Assembly: GCA_011052815.1 (NCBI GenBank) | Contig: DRIG01000066.1 | Span: forward strand, 1 to 41,235 | Length of the DNA stretch: 41,235 bases | Direction: 5' to 3' | Source: a candidate division WOR-3 bacterium | GTDB lineage: Bacteria; Hydrothermota; Tepidihabitantia; SM23-42 | In this document: positions 32,988-41,235 of the stretch, in pieces | Numbering within the stretch: the first letter of the stretch is position 1 | How the letters are laid out: each line of letters begins with the position of its first letter | Notes under the pieces: generated by a model | What the model saw: the letters and a program-made list of their open reading frames with translations, nothing else | The model's database searches: none | Told to the model about the DNA's origin: nothing | Program-made: the position numbers and the translations under genes

Positions 32988-33030
32988 TAGAACCTATTGC
33001 GTATATTTACATATGTATAAATACCTATTT
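32985..33030 (-). promoter_or_regulatory. Candidate regulator-binding sites upstream of the second signalling unit
   Basis: On the minus strand, AAATAGGTATTTATAC (33030-33015) lies 28 nt before the -35 box, and the dyad CAATAG-N3-CTATTG (32999-32985), which contains a weaker AATAGGT copy, touches the -35 box. The first motif recurs with one mismatch upstream of the paralogous regulator at 39810-39825. Confidence 0.6.
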
Positions 33031-33062
33031 ACAAAATCGTGGGAGGTTAATTGTTTATTGTT

Positions 33063-33449
33063 TTAGCAGCTGAAAAGAACGCGGATTTTCTTTAATAAAT
33101 AAGGAAGCGGTTCTCCTTTGACAAAATAATCATCGGCTCCCGCCTCGGCGGTATAGGTGGCGGCCTCATTCTCCGACCAGATCGTGCAGATGATGATTTT
33201 TATCCAGGGATATTTTCCCTTAATTAAACGAGCGGTCTGTGGGCCGTCCATACCGGACATCCGTACATCCAGTATTATCAGGTCGGGTTTTTCTTTTTCA
33301 ATGAATTCAAGGGCGTCTTCACCTGTTTCCATAACTCCGAGTAATTTAATTTCCGGGTGTGATTCGAAAAAGCATTTAATCGCATCCTGGAAAAACAGAC
33401 TGTCGTCAACGACGAGAGTTCTTATTTTATCTTTTTTCATTCTGTTCAT
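33063..33449 (-). CDS. Stand-alone receiver domain protein
   Basis: The protein has 128 residues and contains only a receiver domain with D61 (LIILDVRMSG), the threonine/isoleucine strand (IIICTIWSE) and lysine K115 (YFVKGE). The sequence resembles the receiver of NarL-type regulators but no helix-turn-helix follows. It could be a phosphate sink or a relay partner for the REC-PAS-HisKA_3 kinase whose gene it overlaps by 23 nt. ATG 33440 is an alternative start. Confidence 0.85.
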   Translation of the reverse strand: MNRMKKDKIRTLVVDDSLFFQDAIKCFFESHPEIKLLGVMETGEDALEFIEKEKPDLIILDVRMSGMDGPQTARLIKGKYPWIKIIICTIWSENEAATYTAEAGADDYFVKGEPLPYLLKKIRVLFSC

Positions 33450-34881
33450 CTACAAGAGGGAAAGTTCCTCTGATGATAGTTCCTTTTCCCGGTTTCGTTC
33501 TGATGGTGATGCTCCCGCCGATCAAGCGCGCCCTTTCCTGCATAATAAGAAGACCGTAATGGCCTGTTCTTTTGTTCATGATGTTTTTCAAGTCAAAACC
33601 GATTCCATTATCTTCTATTTTTAATCTCAGGTTGTTTTTATACACTTTGAGTTCTAGGGAAACGGCGGTGGCGCGGGAATGTTTGTTTATGTTTGTGAGT
33701 GCCTCCTGGATAATACGGATGATGTTCGTTCGTATAATGAGGGTCATATCCGGCAGTTTTTCAGGATACTTGAAGTCTATCTTTATCTTTGAATCGATGA
33801 ATTTATGGTCGATTGTCTTTTTTATTACATGGATAAAACCTGCGTCAAATTCCCGGAGCGGTTCGATCTCACTGATCATCGCCCGTCCTCTTTTTATGGA
33901 CGTTTTAATTATTTCAATCAGTTTATTGCGCTGTTTCAATGTTTTCGCATCCAGCTTGGAAAGATCGATCATCTGAAAGAAATAGAGGACCGCAACCAAT
34001 CCCTGGAGAAGGTCGTCATGTATTTCAGACGCGAGATAGAGACGTTCCCTTTCCTGGGCATAAATAATCTTTTTCGTCAATTCTTTGGTGCGCCGCTGTT
34101 CTTCCCGCAGTGCTTTTTCCATATTCTTGCGTCTTGTGACATCCCTTACGATACCGAGAAATCCCTGGATTCCTCTTTCTTCTTCTTCGATTATCGTCGT
34201 ACTCACCTCAAAGATCTTTGTTTTTCCCTTTACATCCTTTATTTTAACTTCCATCAGTTCAGTGGTATCTTTCGTATCGAGGACATTCTGGAAAAGATCA
34301 GAGAATTTTGCTATTGTTTCTTCACCGAGGAAAGAAAGGTCTAAAAAGTTTTTATTTATTATCCTGCTGCGTTTAAAGCCGAGTATCTTTTCGACCTTTC
34401 CGTTGATGTCGATGATTTTGCCGTCTTTATTTAAATATACGATGATATCATTCGCCTTTTCAAAGATTGTTCTGAATTTCTCTTCGCTCTCTCGCAATTT
34501 TCCTTCAATTTTGTGTTTGTAGAGCGCCAGCTCAATGGCTGATTTTAATTCGGTGTCTTCGAACGGTTTCAGTATATATCCGAACGGCTCGGTTATTTTG
34601 GCACGTTCCAGGGTTTGGTTGTCTGCATAGGCGGTGATGTAGACCACAGGAATTTTGAAACGGGTACGGATCTGTTCAGCAGCCTCGATCCCGTCCATTC
34701 TTCCTTTGAGTTTGATGTCCATAAGTACAATATCCGGATCTTCTTTCTTTATTTTTTTTACGGCTGCTTCACCGCTTGCTGAGATGGATGTCACCTGATA
34801 ACCGAGGTTTATCAACCTTTGCTCGATATCTTTGGCTACGATACTTTCGTCTTCGACAATTAATATCCGCGTCCCGGACAT
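33427..34881 (-). CDS. REC-PAS sensor histidine kinase, HisKA_3 (NarX/DegS) type
   Basis: The protein has 484 residues: receiver (1-120, D55), PAS (about 132-252), HisKA_3 dimerisation domain with H288 (YLASEIHDDLLQG), and HATPase (about 370-478, with DNGIGFDL and GHYGLLIMQERARLIGG). HisKA_3 kinases usually phosphorylate NarL-type regulators, two of which are encoded nearby. The N-terminal receiver makes it an inverted hybrid kinase. There is no membrane segment, so it is cytosolic. The ribosome binding site is weak; the gene starts 11 nt after the upstream stop. Confidence 0.93.
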   Translation of the reverse strand: MSGTRILIVEDESIVAKDIEQRLINLGYQVTSISASGEAAVKKIKKEDPDIVLMDIKLKGRMDGIEAAEQIRTRFKIPVVYITAYADNQTLERAKITEPFGYILKPFEDTELKSAIELALYKHKIEGKLRESEEKFRTIFEKANDIIVYLNKDGKIIDINGKVEKILGFKRSRIINKNFLDLSFLGEETIAKFSDLFQNVLDTKDTTELMEVKIKDVKGKTKIFEVSTTIIEEEERGIQGFLGIVRDVTRRKNMEKALREEQRRTKELTKKIIYAQERERLYLASEIHDDLLQGLVAVLYFFQMIDLSKLDAKTLKQRNKLIEIIKTSIKRGRAMISEIEPLREFDAGFIHVIKKTIDHKFIDSKIKIDFKYPEKLPDMTLIIRTNIIRIIQEALTNINKHSRATAVSLELKVYKNNLRLKIEDNGIGFDLKNIMNKRTGHYGLLIMQERARLIGGSITIRTKPGKGTIIRGTFPLVDEQNEKR

Positions 34882-34892
34882 AAAATCAGTTT

Positions 34893-35987
34893 CTACTTGA
34901 TTTTCTCAAAGGTAATGGTGAATTTTGTTCCACCTTTTCTTTCCAATTTTATCGTACCGTTCAGTTGTTCAACGAGTGTTTTAACCAGTTGCAGCCCCAG
35001 GGTCTTTAAGCTATTCAGCGTGATATGCTGAGGAATGCCGACTCCATTATCTCTGATAATTAAGGTATAGAGATTTTTTTTGCTCTTACGGAGTATTACG
35101 TCGATCTTATGCTGTCTGCGGGTTTTCGGGATTATGGAAAGGCGGGGGAATGCATATTTTAAAGCATTTGACAGCAGTTCATTGATGATCAATGCGCAGG
35201 GAATCGCCGTATTGATATCAAAATATATGTTTTTGATATTGATGTTCAATTTAATACGTGATCTACTTATTCCATAGGACAGCATCAACTGTTTACTGAG
35301 GTCTTTTACATATTCTTCACAGTCTACGTGTGTCAGGTCTTTTGATTCATATAGTTTTTCGTGGATCAATGCCATTGTCCTGATGCGATTCTGACTGTGG
35401 CGCAGGACCGTGGTTATCTTTCCATCCGCACTGTGGCGGATCTGGAGGTTCAAGAGGCTTGATATGATCTGCATATTATTCTTAACTCGATGATGGATTT
35501 CTTTCAAAAGCACTTCTTTTTCCTGAAGTGATTCTTTAATGGTTTTTTCGGCTTCCCGCTTTTCACACTCGAGTTTTATTGAATGGAGTGCGAATGCAAG
35601 GTCGCCGCTGATCTCTTTGAGTAATGAAAGTTCTTCCCGGTCGAATATCCGGGAGTGGAGTACATAGAGGGTCGCTTTTATCGTATTTTTTATGATGGGT
35701 GAGATTACGAGATACTTTCCGTTGAAAGACTCTGCATGGAGTTTTCTCTTCTGGAGAACTTTTTCGCCCAGGATTTTCTTTTTCAGTTTTTTACATTCTT
35801 TACGGTCTCCTGCTTGGAATATCCTGCCGTCGTAATGGATCAGGATTGCGGTGTAGCCTTTCACTTTGATCAGGATGTCGCATGCCTTTTGAAGGAGTAG
35901 TTCTTTTTCTTGCTCTCTGGTGATGAGCTGATTCACGTTGCGGATCGCGCGCAACACAAGATTGAGGTGTTGCTCTCTCTTATTCAT
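34893..35987 (-). CDS. GAF-like sensor histidine kinase, HisKA_2 type
   Basis: The protein has 364 residues. The N-terminal part (1-140) looks like a degenerate GAF domain. The HisKA_2 motif [14 protein letters not shown] carries H165/H166, followed by the HATPase domain (about 255-362; [31 protein letters not shown]). There is no membrane segment. The ATG overlaps the upstream kinase stop by 4 nt (ATGA). The C-terminal 200 residues are closely similar to the end of that upstream kinase, so the pair probably arose by duplication. Confidence 0.92.
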   Translation of the reverse strand: MNKREQHLNLVLRAIRNVNQLITREQEKELLLQKACDILIKVKGYTAILIHYDGRIFQAGDRKECKKLKKKILGEKVLQKRKLHAESFNGKYLVISPIIKNTIKATLYVLHSRIFDREELSLLKEISGDLAFALHSIKLECEKREAEKTIKESLQEKEVLLKEIHHRVKNNMQIISSLLNLQIRHSADGKITTVLRHSQNRIRTMALIHEKLYESKDLTHVDCEEYVKDLSKQLMLSYGISRSRIKLNINIKNIYFDINTAIPCALIINELLSNALKYAFPRLSIIPKTRRQHKIDVILRKSKKNLYTLIIRDNGVGIPQHITLNSLKTLGLQLVKTLVEQLNGTIKLERKGGTKFTITFEKIK

Positions 35988-38900
35988 TTTTTGAAGGTAA
36001 TGGTAAATTTTGTACCTTCCTTGACTTCAACCGTAATGACACCGCTGAGCTGCTCCACCAATGCCGATACCAGCTGCAGTCCCAGTGATTTTGTTTTTTG
36101 GAGATCGATGTTTTTCGGCAGCCCCACACCGTTGTCGCTGACGATAAGAACGGTTCTGTTGCGTTTATCCTGGAATAATTTTAAGGTGATCTCCGGAGAT
36201 CGGGGTAGAGAACGAGGAAAGGCATGTTTCAATGAGTTGGAAATCAGTTCATTGATTATTAAACCGCAGGGGATCGCCGTATCGATATTCAACGTGATGT
36301 TCTTTATGTTTTTCTTCAGAACAACGGTTTTGGGTTTTACACCATAAGAGTGAAAGAGATGCCTTACCAGACCGTCGATATAATCATCCGCTTTGATGTT
36401 TGCAAGGTCTTTTGATTGGTACAGTTTTTCGTGTATGAGCACCATTGATTTAATACGGTTTTGGCTTTCTTTGAAGAGATTCTGGTAATACTCGTCTTTG
36501 ATATATCCGGCCTGGAGATTCAAGAGGCTTGAAATGATCTGCAGATTATTTTTCACTCGGTGATGGATTTCTTTGAGGAGCGCTTCTTTCTCTTTCAATG
36601 ACGCCTTTAATTTTTCTTCGGCTTCGATACGCTGTTTCAGCTCTTTTTTACTCTCTTCATACAACTGGGCGTTTATGATCGCAAGTGCGATCTGCTGGGC
36701 GATCGAGGTCAACAGGCGCTCTTCCTGTTTGGACAGCAGACAGGAGGTTCTGCAGCCGACGATCATCAGCCCCACAACTTTTCCTTTCGCCTGCAATAAT
36801 ACATAGTGCATATACTTCAGGTTCAGTCCTTCTTTCCTTATCGCCAAGAGTATTCTTTCGAACTCCCTTGGATTGGATATTATCGTTTTTAGAGACAATA
36901 TAAATTCCCCTAATTTACCTTTTTCCTCTACCATCTTTATCGTCCCCTCATCAACGCTTATCACCTTTACCTCTTTCGCGAACTTTTTGGAAACACCGCT
37001 GTGGACGAACAGTTCCAATTTGCTTCTTGTTTCATCAGCAAGATATATGCCGCCAATTTCAAGGTTCATCACTTCCAGTATTTTAGCGAGTGCGGCACTT
37101 AAAGTTTCCTGTAGATAGAGTGATTGGCTGATGACTTTGGAGATGGTGTTCAATGTGGCGAGTTCCTTGGTACGCTGTATAACTTCTTCTTCTGAACGCT
37201 TGCGTTCTGTGATGTCGCGCATGAAGACGAGAAACGCCGGTTTTCCCAAGTAATTAATTATTGTGCTGTTTATTTCAGCCGGGATGAGGGTACCGTCCTT
37301 TTTTTGAATTTCTATTTCATAGATATTCGGGACGCTTTTGCCGGCGAGGCGATCTTTCACCCGCTGTCGTATCATTGAGTGGTATTTCTTGGCAATGAAG
37401 TCGGTGATGTTTTTCCCCATGATCTCCTTAAATCTATAACCTCCAATTTTACAGGCGGCGGAGTTTGCGAATTTTACCACACCGTTCTGGTGGATGATTA
37501 TTGCATCTTTGCTGTTTTCAACGACAGACGAGTATTTTTCTTCACTTTCGCGCATTGCTTTTTCAGCCTCTCTGGTCTGCATAAGCAGGTAGGCGTTATT
37601 GATGGCGGTCGCCGCCGTGTTCGCCAGGGTTTTGACGATTTCCAGTTCTTCTTCAGATATTTCCTTACGTGGTGATGAGATCATTATTCCACCGATGATC
37701 TTCTTTTCCACTTCCAGGGGTACGACCATATAGTTCCGCGAACTGCCGATTTTCTGTAACGCCTGACATATCTTTTTGCTTAAGATCGGATAAGCTATCT
37801 CTTCCAGGGATGCGGCGGTGACGATCTTCCCAGTCAGTGCCGAACGGGTTTTTGCTCCGAGGTCGGCGTCAGCAGAAAAGGAGAGATTTTTGATTGAATA
37901 ACCCAGAATTTCATTTATTTTTTGGAAAAGATTATGTCGTGTGGAGGATGTTTTGACCTCAAAGCGATTTTTCTGTTCATTCAGCATCAGGATAAAGGCA
38001 CTGTTGTATTCAAGGAGATTTATAAAACCCTCGGTTATCTGCTTGAATATCTTATTCAACTCCAGGCTGCTGTGAAGGGTCGCAGTGATTTCTTGAAGCA
38101 TCTTCAGTTCTTTGTGCTTCTTCAAAATGTTTTCTTCGGCTTTTTTCTGTTCTGTGATGTCATGATTCACAGCCACGGTACCGATGTAATTGTTTGTGTG
38201 GTCATTAATCAAACTGATGGAGGACAACACCTTCATCCGTGAGCCGTCTTTTCTCTCCTGGATTAATTCACCACGCCAGTGTTCTTTTTTGAAAAGCTCT
38301 TTCATCGCTTTTTCTTCTGTTCCGCTCGGGAATATTGAATTGGTGACCTTGTGTAGAGGTTTTCCAAGGACTTCATACGCCTGCCACCCGTACATCTGTT
38401 CCGCTGCACGGTTCCATGTTCGGATCCGGAAGTCAAGATCAGTGGAGATTATAGCATCGGAGACGTTCTGGAGCAAGTCTGCCTGGTAATGGAGTTTTTC
38501 CATTGTCCTTTTGCGGTCTGTAATATCTCTTATAATCCCCAGAGTTCCAAGAAACTTCTTGTTTTTCATCTTTGCCGAGGGGTTATAATATCCGGTGGAA
38601 CTTACATCACCGAATGCGATCACCTCGCCGATCAGGGGTTCAATATCCTTCTTGTTTTTCTGTTTTTTCGGTATAAGCCGGACTTCAAGATTTTTTGTTT
38701 TTCGCACGCCGGTTCTTCTTTCATCGAAGAGTTTTGGTGCATTTTCGTCACCGGTGATTTTACCTCTGTATTTCGGCAAAACATATAATCTTCCGAATTC
38801 CCTGACATCGTCAGGATGTATTATTTTACTGAAGTGCTCACCGATTAATTCTTCGGGGTCATATCCAAGTATCCGTACTGAATTATTGACGAAAGTGAAA

Positions 38901-39067
38901 TAACCGTCCGGGTCTATTTTATAGACGATATCCGGTAATTCTTTTAAGATCGCCAGATATTTTTCCTCGTCTTCCAGTTTTGTTTGGCTTGATCTGTATC
39001 GGCGGTAGGCTCTTTTTTGTTTAATCCTTCTCCTGCCTTTTTGGGTTATTTTCTTTCTGGCGTTCAT
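35984..39067 (-). CDS. Multi-sensor histidine kinase PAS-PAS-GAF-PAS-GAF-HisKA_2
   Basis: The protein has 1027 residues and no membrane segment. A basic N-terminus (1-30) is followed by PAS1 (about 35-190, with a long insert around 100-165), PAS2 (195-315), GAF1 (330-495), PAS3 (505-630), GAF2 (640-800), the HisKA_2 motif [14 protein letters not shown] (histidine near residue 834) and the HATPase domain (about 920-1025; [19 protein letters not shown]). It integrates several cytosolic cues; ligands are unknown. It starts 8 nt after the NarL regulator gene with AGGTGGAAG before the ATG. Confidence 0.93.
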   Translation of the reverse strand: MNARKKITQKGRRRIKQKRAYRRYRSSQTKLEDEEKYLAILKELPDIVYKIDPDGYFTFVNNSVRILGYDPEELIGEHFSKIIHPDDVREFGRLYVLPKYRGKITGDENAPKLFDERRTGVRKTKNLEVRLIPKKQKNKKDIEPLIGEVIAFGDVSSTGYYNPSAKMKNKKFLGTLGIIRDITDRKRTMEKLHYQADLLQNVSDAIISTDLDFRIRTWNRAAEQMYGWQAYEVLGKPLHKVTNSIFPSGTEEKAMKELFKKEHWRGELIQERKDGSRMKVLSSISLINDHTNNYIGTVAVNHDITEQKKAEENILKKHKELKMLQEITATLHSSLELNKIFKQITEGFINLLEYNSAFILMLNEQKNRFEVKTSSTRHNLFQKINEILGYSIKNLSFSADADLGAKTRSALTGKIVTAASLEEIAYPILSKKICQALQKIGSSRNYMVVPLEVEKKIIGGIMISSPRKEISEEELEIVKTLANTAATAINNAYLLMQTREAEKAMRESEEKYSSVVENSKDAIIIHQNGVVKFANSAACKIGGYRFKEIMGKNITDFIAKKYHSMIRQRVKDRLAGKSVPNIYEIEIQKKDGTLIPAEINSTIINYLGKPAFLVFMRDITERKRSEEEVIQRTKELATLNTISKVISQSLYLQETLSAALAKILEVMNLEIGGIYLADETRSKLELFVHSGVSKKFAKEVKVISVDEGTIKMVEEKGKLGEFILSLKTIISNPREFERILLAIRKEGLNLKYMHYVLLQAKGKVVGLMIVGCRTSCLLSKQEERLLTSIAQQIALAIINAQLYEESKKELKQRIEAEEKLKASLKEKEALLKEIHHRVKNNLQIISSLLNLQAGYIKDEYYQNLFKESQNRIKSMVLIHEKLYQSKDLANIKADDYIDGLVRHLFHSYGVKPKTVVLKKNIKNITLNIDTAIPCGLIINELISNSLKHAFPRSLPRSPEITLKLFQDKRNRTVLIVSDNGVGLPKNIDLQKTKSLGLQLVSALVEQLSGVITVEVKEGTKFTITFKK

Positions 39068-39075
39068 ACTTCCAC

Positions 39076-39726
39076 CTATGTCACCTCGATCAACCCTGTT
39101 TTTATGGCATATTTTATCAGCTGGGCGGTGTTTTGTATATTAAGTTTCCGCATAATGCTAAGACGATGATGTTCCACGGTCCTGACACTGATGCCGAGTT
39201 TTTTCGCCACCTTTTTGTTCGAGTTTGCTTCTGCAATGAGTTTGAGTACTTCTCTTTCACGTGGAGACAAGCTTTTGAATGCAGAATTTTCCCTGGCACT
39301 CTTTTTATGCTCAAGCAGCCTTCTGAGGACATCGCTTGAGAAAGAACATGAGATATAAAGTTTATTATTCCGCAGGGAATTGATTGCACTTATTAATTCT
39401 GTATCAGCATCTTCTTTCAGAACATACCCATGGGCGCCGTTAAGCAGGCATTCATAGACATATTCTTCATTTTTATGCATTGTCAGAATTAGAATCTTTA
39501 TTTTTTTATCAACCCGTTTTATCTTTCTGACCGCCTCAATACCTCTTAAATTGGGCATGGATATATCCAGAATTATCATTTCCGGATTAAGTTTCCTGAT
39601 TTGTGGAACTATTTGGAGTCCATCACCGGTTTCACCGATGATCTTTAATCCTGAATTCTCCTCAATGATTCTTTTCAGACCATCCCGTAACAGGGTATGG
39701 TCGTCTGCCAGAAAGATAGTATACAT
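39076..39726 (-). CDS. NarL/FixJ-family response regulator (first unit)
   Basis: The protein has 216 residues, with a receiver (1-120, D54 in [12 protein letters not shown]) and LuxR-type helix-turn-helix (about 152-212: [36 protein letters not shown]). It is very similar over its length to the 32277-32942 product. It heads an operon of three kinases and a receiver. AGGAG precedes the ATG. The leader from the upstream consensus promoter is about 118 nt and contains two copies of the AAATAGGTA motif. Confidence 0.95.
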   Translation of the reverse strand: MYTIFLADDHTLLRDGLKRIIEENSGLKIIGETGDGLQIVPQIRKLNPEMIILDISMPNLRGIEAVRKIKRVDKKIKILILTMHKNEEYVYECLLNGAHGYVLKEDADTELISAINSLRNNKLYISCSFSSDVLRRLLEHKKSARENSAFKSLSPREREVLKLIAEANSNKKVAKKLGISVRTVEHHRLSIMRKLNIQNTAQLIKYAIKTGLIEVT

Positions 39727-39759
39727 AATTATTCTCCTAAAGTTTTTTTATTTATTTTA

Positions 39760-39825
39760 GTATATTCTACCTATTTTTTCAATTAGACAAACTACCGGTT
39801 TCAATGTAAGTATAATTACCTATTT
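39760..39825 (-). promoter_or_regulatory. Two AAATAGGTA motifs in the leader of the first signalling unit
   Basis: On the minus strand, AAATAGGTAATTATAC (39825-39810) and AAATAGGTAGAATATAC (39776-39760), 49 bp apart. The first differs by one base from the motif upstream of the paralogous regulator (33030-33015). They lie downstream of the consensus promoter, so they may be an autoregulatory operator or serve a second, weaker promoter (TATACT within the nearer copy). Confidence 0.6.
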
Positions 39826-39850
39826 TCAGTGACTCATACTCTATTGTAAA

Positions 39851-39878
39851 ATTATATCGGGAAAAATCGAATTGTCAA
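39851..39878 (-). promoter_or_regulatory. Promoter of the first signalling unit
   Basis: On the minus strand, TTGACA (39878-39873), a 16-bp spacer and TATAAT (39856-39851), both perfect. Confidence 0.83.
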
Positions 39879-39900
39879 GGAGTATTATTTGATCCAGTAA

Positions 39901-39938
39901 TATAGAGGGGATTTGCTTTAAAGCAACCCCCCTCTATA
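39901..39938 (-). terminator. Terminator-like hairpin after the selenoprotein gene
   Basis: TATAGAGGGG (39901-39910) pairs with CCCCTCTATA (39929-39938), with an inner TTGC/GCAA pairing in the loop. It follows the stop of the minus-strand gene by 26 nt. The T-tract is poor on both strands, so this could be an RNA-stabilising hairpin or a weak terminator. Confidence 0.55.
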
Positions 39939-39964
39939 AGAATAGCAGAACAGATAGGTATATC

Positions 39965-41029
39965 TTATCTTACAACTATTTTCCCGTTCGTTGTCAGTGT
40001 TTGACTATCGAATCTATAGAAATATACGCCGGCGCCCACCTGGGAACCGGTGTCATCCTTGAGCGACCATTTGATTGATTCTCTATTGCCGGTTGCTGTA
40101 CCTGTCATCTTTGTAATGAGACGGCCTGTGATATCAAAGATACTGATTTCATAATGAGAACCAATGGGTAGTTCAAACTGGAAGTTTGTTCCGTTGACGC
40201 AAGGGTTGGGAACCGGTGATATCTTCTGAACGGTGGTAGTTTTCGAAGATTCCTCTTTTATTCCTATGAGGTCAAGAACCTTTACGATTCCACCCTGCCA
40301 TACTTCTTTAGTGGAATCAGAGGCAAGAGTCGGATTTTGAATGAACGTCACGATTTCGCACATACTGTCATCCCACCCTGATTGAATGGTAAAGCTCTGA
40401 GTCACCGTGACTGAGTCTCCCGGTGCGATGCTGACACTCTGGCCGTTTTGATTCGGTATATAATCACGAGCCACATGGTTATGCCAGTAATCGCCGTTCG
40501 GAGCTGCATAATACAGACTATCTTCAGTGATGACGAAGAGGACTCTTCCGTTCAACGTCGCTGTCGAATCGTTGCGGAACTGGGCGTTTATTGTACCGGT
40601 TCCTGTTCCCGGATCATAATCGCCCCACATCGTGACAGTAACCGGTGATGGTTGACTCATCCGACTGGTGATTTTTGATTCCCATGTCGAGTAAGTGTAA
40701 CTGCCGTGGGGGTCGCCGTCGTACCAGAGCCAGGGGGTCGCATAGTACCACGAGCCATTATAATAATATGGAGGAGGATAGGTGTACATACGCTGCACTG
40801 CCTCGGCACAATACAGGGGATAGCTTGAAGAGATATGCATTTCAATGGCAGCGACTCTTCCAGGATAGTTTATTGCGATATTAGCCAGTGTCCCACTGGC
40901 GGGATTGCATGAACTTCAACCTTCCTGATAGAGTTCTTCACAGACCACGACACGCTCTGCAGCGAAGAGAGGTGAGAGCATGCCGATTCCTGCAACAAGA
41001 CTTAAACCTAATAATAGAGCTTTTTTCAT
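39965..41029 (-). CDS. Predicted secreted selenoprotein: thioredoxin-fold UxxC domain with C-terminal sorting domain
   Basis: The reading frame runs from ATG 41029 to the stop at 39965 with one internal TGA (40918-40916). Read through, it gives 354 residues. A signal peptide (MKKALLLGLSLVAGIGMLSPLFA) is followed by RVVVCEELYQEG, the TGA as residue 38, then SSC: a UxxC motif in place of the CxxC of Omp28-like thioredoxin folds. EMHISSSYPLYCAEAVQ and a TPWLWYDG cis-proline-like loop continue that fold. Residues about 135-255 look like a beta-sandwich, and 271-354 a FlgD/Por-type sorting domain (PVPNPCVNG; GAGVYFYRF). AAGGAGG is 4 nt before ATG 41029. A start at 40840 would lose the signal peptide and active site. 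A nonsense mutation is the main alternative. Confidence 0.82.
40884..40918 (-). promoter_or_regulatory. Candidate bacterial SECIS element with its UGA
   Basis: On the minus strand the UGA (40918-40916) is followed by 15 nt and then a perfect 7-bp hairpin, GCCAGTG-GGA-CACTGGC (40900-40884). The apical loop begins with G and lies 22 nt after the UGA, within the window usual for SelB-dependent insertion. A possible lower stem pairs TGC (40909-40907) with GCA further downstream. Confidence 0.75.
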
Positions 41030-41079
41030 ATCGCCTCCTTTCCGATGGGAAATTTCTCTATTCTACTATAACTTTATAT

Positions 41080-41107
41080 AATATATATAAAATAAGAAAA
41101 TTGTCAA
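41080..41107 (-). promoter_or_regulatory. Promoter of the selenoprotein gene
   Basis: On the minus strand, TTGACA (41107-41102), a 16-bp spacer and TATATT (41085-41080). The leader is about 44 nt. This shows that the gene starts upstream of the TGA, at ATG 41029. Confidence 0.8.
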
Positions 41108-41235
41108 GAGGGAAAAGGGGAAATGGTGAAACGGAGAAACGGAGAATGGGAGATTCTTCGCGGAGTTTACACTGAACAGAGTGAATGTGCTTAGAATAAC
41201 GGGGAGAAACAGGGAAAGGGAGAAGCAGTGGATGC
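41108..41235. repeat. Purine-rich, degenerate repeated intergenic sequence (cut by window edge)
   Basis: The plus strand repeats short units such as GAAACGGAGAAACGGAGAA and GGGGAGAAACAGGGAAAGGGAG, separated by a segment at about 41150-41200 that reads like a dispersed intergenic repeat (cggagtttacactgaacaga and following). No gene is seen in it. Confidence 0.45.

Noticed and set aside
34085-34522. Long plus-strand open frames across 27.6-39.7 kb
   Set aside because: They are antisense shadows of the kinase and regulator genes, with low-complexity products.
39965-40840. Gene start at ATG 40840 for the secreted protein
   Set aside because: It has no ribosome binding site or signal peptide and begins inside the thioredoxin-like fold; the promoter, AAGGAGG and signal peptide belong to ATG 41029, upstream of the TGA.
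1-41235. CRISPR array, insertion sequence, prophage or toxin-antitoxin pair
   Set aside because: No regularly spaced repeats, transposase or phage genes were found; the PIN domain protein is of YacL type with a TRAM domain, not a VapC toxin with an antitoxin partner.

Overview
The window looks like chromosomal DNA from an uncultured bacterium with a Gram-negative style envelope. Secreted proteins end in a FlgD/Por-like C-terminal domain, there is an LpxL-type acyltransferase, and the gene set includes M42 peptidase, a fused thiD2-thiE, short HPF, HprK with an orphan mannose-type EIIA, and many REC/PAS/HD-GYP proteins. Together these recall candidate phyla such as WOR-3 (Stahlbacteria) or relatives. 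That placement is inference from gene content, not from a marker gene. No phage, IS element, CRISPR array or rRNA was seen.

Layout. 1-4.4 kb (+): tail of an unknown gene, a PIN-TRAM protein, an M42 peptidase, then a two-gene fumarate-reductase-like unit with its own promoter and terminator. 4.4-6.9 kb (-): leucyl aminopeptidase and a barrel/TPR envelope protein. 7.0-13.4 kb (+): a compact operon of aminotransferase, lipid acyltransferase, dUTPase, glycosyltransferase, MFS exporter, polysaccharide deacetylase and TPR protein. 13.4-16.3 kb (+): threonine synthase, CDF transporter, GNAT, cold-shock protein. 16.4-20.8 kb (+): thiD2-thiE, then hpf-hprK-EIIA-acyl-CoA ligase. 20.8-25.7 kb: a small EF-Tu-domain-2-like protein (-), divergent from a small protein, thiC, a chemoreceptor and an NtrC-type regulator (+). 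25.7-27.5 kb (-): tRNA-Leu(UAA), a lipoprotein and a TPR membrane protein. 27.6-39.7 kb (-): nine consecutive signalling genes in two units, each headed by a NarL-type regulator; they include HisKA_2 and HisKA_3 kinases, a lone receiver, and c-di-GMP enzymes. 40.0-41.0 kb (-): a secreted thioredoxin-fold protein.

The most important observation is in that last gene. Its reading frame is interrupted by one TGA at 40916-40918. The TGA sits exactly where the first cysteine of a CxxC redox motif should be (UxxC), and a perfect 7-bp hairpin with a GGA loop begins 15 nt after it. This fits a bacterial SECIS element, so I read 39965-41029 as one 354-residue secreted selenoprotein. A standard gene caller would start it at 40840 and lose the signal peptide and the active site.

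The second theme is regulatory. Fourteen promoters can be read by eye (TTGACA-like and TATAAT-like boxes), and every one has a spacer of exactly 16 bp. Four of them put the start codon 5-9 nt after the -10 box with no Shine-Dalgarno, which points to leaderless mRNAs for pepA, the aminotransferase, thrC and thiD2-thiE. Other genes use AAGGAGG, often only 3-5 nt from the start codon. A shared 16-nt motif lies upstream of both NarL-type regulator genes.
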